Below, piece by piece: positions 5,852-6,952 of a DNA stretch of 6,952 bases; the stretch's first letter is position 1, and each line of letters begins with the position of its first letter. Position numbers and translations under genes: made by a program. The stretch comes from Acidimicrobiaceae bacterium (GTDB lineage Bacteria > Actinomycetota > Acidimicrobiia > Acidimicrobiales > Bog-793): NCBI GenBank assembly GCA_027306715.1, contig DAHUZG010000333.1, positions 1 through 6,952 on the forward strand. Reading direction: 5' to 3'. A model generated the notes under the pieces. That model was not told where the DNA came from, did not search any database, and worked only from the letters and a program-made list of their open reading frames with translations.

Positions 5852-6952
5852 CCGACCGCCGGAGCGCCGCGACCGACGCCGGCGCGAGCCGAGATCCGGT
5901 GGCGCGACGAGGCGGCACGGTCATAGCGAGGGCCCGACGGCCAAACACGAGTGGCCGCCCAAAGACGAGTGGAGGCTCGGAGAGGCGGGCGCTCGCCGAG
6001 CTCGCCCGTCGCGACGGCGTGGCGACCTCCTACGTCGACCAGGCGGGGACAAGACGGCACGTCTCGGACGACACCGTCGTCGCCGTGCTCGCCGCACTCG
6101 GTGAGCCGATCAGCTCGCCCGCCGGCGCGCCCGGCGCGCTCGCCGCCCACGACGCCGGGGCCTCTCTCTCGTCGAGTGCCCCGGTTCCTCCGGTGGTGGT
6201 CGCCTGGAACGGCCGCCTGCCCGAGATCGCCTGGGACGAGGCCCGCCACGGGGGGCGCTCGGGGACGGTCCGGCGCCAGGCATGGATCGAGCTCGATCCG
6301 GAGGCGCTCGGCGACGGGATCGGCGCCGACAGGGCGCCCCGTCGAGCGACCGCGCATCGTGTCGGCGGATACGGCGGGGGGCCGAACGGCGGGTCTGCGG
6401 ATCGAGACGGGCGGGCCGCCGAGCGGCGCTTTGGGCTCGGCGGCAGGGAGGACGGGCTCGTCCTTTCTGCCTCGCTGCGGCGCGACAGCCGCCAGACGTC
6501 GCTGCTCGTCGAGGACCGCCTCCCCTACGGCCTGCACCGGATCGTCGTCGAGGGCCCCGGCGACGAGCGCTTGCTCGTGCATGTCGTCTCCGCCCCGCGT
6601 CACGCCGGCGCGCCGGCGGGGTACCGCCCCGGAGGCTGGGGCGTCTTCGCGCCGGCGTACTCGCTTCGCGATCGCCGCGGGCACGCGGCCGGGGATCTGA
6701 CGTCGCTGCGCCAGCTCGGCGAGATCGTCGCCGGGAGGGGGGCGGCGGTCGTCGCCACGTTGCCGTTGCTCGCCGAGCTCTCCGTCGCCGATGGCGGCTC
6801 GCCGGGACAGAGCCCGTACTCCCCCCTCAGCCGGATGTGGTGGAACGAGGGCTACCTCGACCTCGAGCGCCTCCCCGAGCTCGCCGGAGAGATCGGCCCC
6901 CCCGTTCGTTGCGGACCCGGTAGCCGGCAGCTCGCCGCCGCCGACCTCGCCG
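5848..6952 (+). CDS. malQ: 4-alpha-glucanotransferase (MalQ, amylomaltase, GH77), N-terminal part, cut by right edge
   Basis: Frame 1 is open from GTG 5848 to the window end (368 codons, no stop seen). MalQ cleaves alpha-1,4-glucans and transfers the piece to another glucan or glucose (disproportionation). Residues about 46-90, with LARRDGVATSYVDQAG and TVVAVLAALG, match the N-terminal extension of long-type actinobacterial MalQ. Then come a beta domain with PVVVAWNGRLP (113-123) and LPYGLHRIVVEG (about 225-236), and the start of the GH77 barrel with GGWGVFAPAYSLR (262-274), AGDLTSLRQLG (281-291) and SPYSPLSRMWWNEGYLD (322-338). The catalytic acids should lie beyond the window, so activity cannot be judged. 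The start is supported by AAAGGAG and the 4-nt overlap with treS-mak; the only other early in-frame start, GTG 5899, has no good ribosome binding site. Residues about 15-46 and 165-196 are low in complexity and use more A/T-ending codons than elsewhere. The canonical SWGIGD/SWGAGD appears as GHAAGD. Confidence 0.87.
   Translation, partial: MTDRRSAATDAGASRDPVARRGGTVIARARRPNTSGRPKTSGGSERRALAELARRDGVATSYVDQAGTRRHVSDDTVVAVLAALGEPISSPAGAPGALAAHDAGASLSSSAPVPPVVVAWNGRLPEIAWDEARHGGRSGTVRRQAWIELDPEALGDGIGADRAPRRATAHRVGGYGGGPNGGSADRDGRAAERRFGLGGREDGLVLSASLRRDSRQTSLLVEDRLPYGLHRIVVEGPGDERLLVHVVSAPRHAGAPAGYRPGGWGVFAPAYSLRDRRGHAAGDLTSLRQLGEIVAGRGAAVVATLPLLAELSVADGGSPGQSPYSPLSRMWWNEGYLDLERLPELAGEIGPPVRCGPGSRQLAAADLA
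5941..5976 (+). repeat. Imperfect 18-bp tandem repeat in the malQ N-terminal region
   Basis: Two adjacent 18-nt units, 5941-5958 and 5959-5976, match at 15 of 18 positions and share ACGAGTGG. In the malQ frame they encode PNTSGR and PKTSGG. Since 18 is a multiple of three, the copy keeps the frame, as a flexible linker duplication would. Confidence 0.6.

Noticed and set aside
5271..6104. 277-residue plus-strand frame crossing the treS-mak/malQ junction
   Set aside because: Its first part is Ser/Arg/Thr-rich out-of-frame maltokinase sequence. The real genes here are the treS-mak frame and the GTG-started malQ frame.
5951..6700. 249-residue plus-strand frame over malQ
   Set aside because: Arg/Pro/Ser-rich and without motifs; the overlapping frame from 5848 carries recognisable MalQ blocks on both sides. 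Only 6340-6433 is kept as a possible frameshift patch.

Overview
The window is a compact, plus-strand block of trehalose / alpha-glucan metabolism from a very GC-rich bacterium (roughly 70% G+C by eye, third codon positions almost all G or C, GTG start codons). GlgE closely resembling the actinobacterial type, next to a TreS-maltokinase fusion, points to a high-GC actinobacterium. A deep lineage such as Acidimicrobiia or Thermoleophilia is possible, but this cannot be fixed from the sequence alone.

Layout. 1-459: the C-terminal end of a GT-B (GT4-like) glycosyltransferase, open at the left edge, followed by an Ala/Pro/Gly-rich stretch. 460-2457: GlgE, maltose-1-phosphate maltosyltransferase, with a likely GTG start behind a GAGAGGG ribosome binding site. 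No stop codon separates it from the glycosyltransferase, so the two are either adjacent genes whose boundary is hidden or one fused protein. 2468-5851: one 1127-residue protein joining trehalose synthase (TreS) to maltokinase (Mak/Pep2). 5848-6952 (cut by the right edge): a GTG-started reading frame overlapping the previous stop by 4 nt (GTGA), which I read as the N-terminal part of a 4-alpha-glucanotransferase (MalQ, GH77). It stays open to the end of the window.

How the genes work together. TreS interconverts trehalose and maltose. The fused maltokinase uses ATP to make alpha-maltose-1-phosphate. GlgE transfers the maltosyl unit to the non-reducing end of an alpha-1,4-glucan. MalQ would then rearrange the linear alpha-1,4-chains. 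This is the GlgE pathway, and its catalytic residues are intact wherever they lie inside the window. No branching enzyme (glgB), commonly found beside these genes in actinobacteria, is present here; malQ follows treS-mak directly.

The genes are packed as an operon (10-nt gap, then a 4-nt overlap). There is no gene-free stretch of 300 nt, and I see no promoter, terminator, RNA gene, mobile element or CRISPR array. The core pathway is known biology. The points most worth a second look are the absent stop between glycosyltransferase and GlgE, the altered GH13 region I in GlgE, the MalQ placement, and two patches of atypical codon use in the MalQ N-terminal part.
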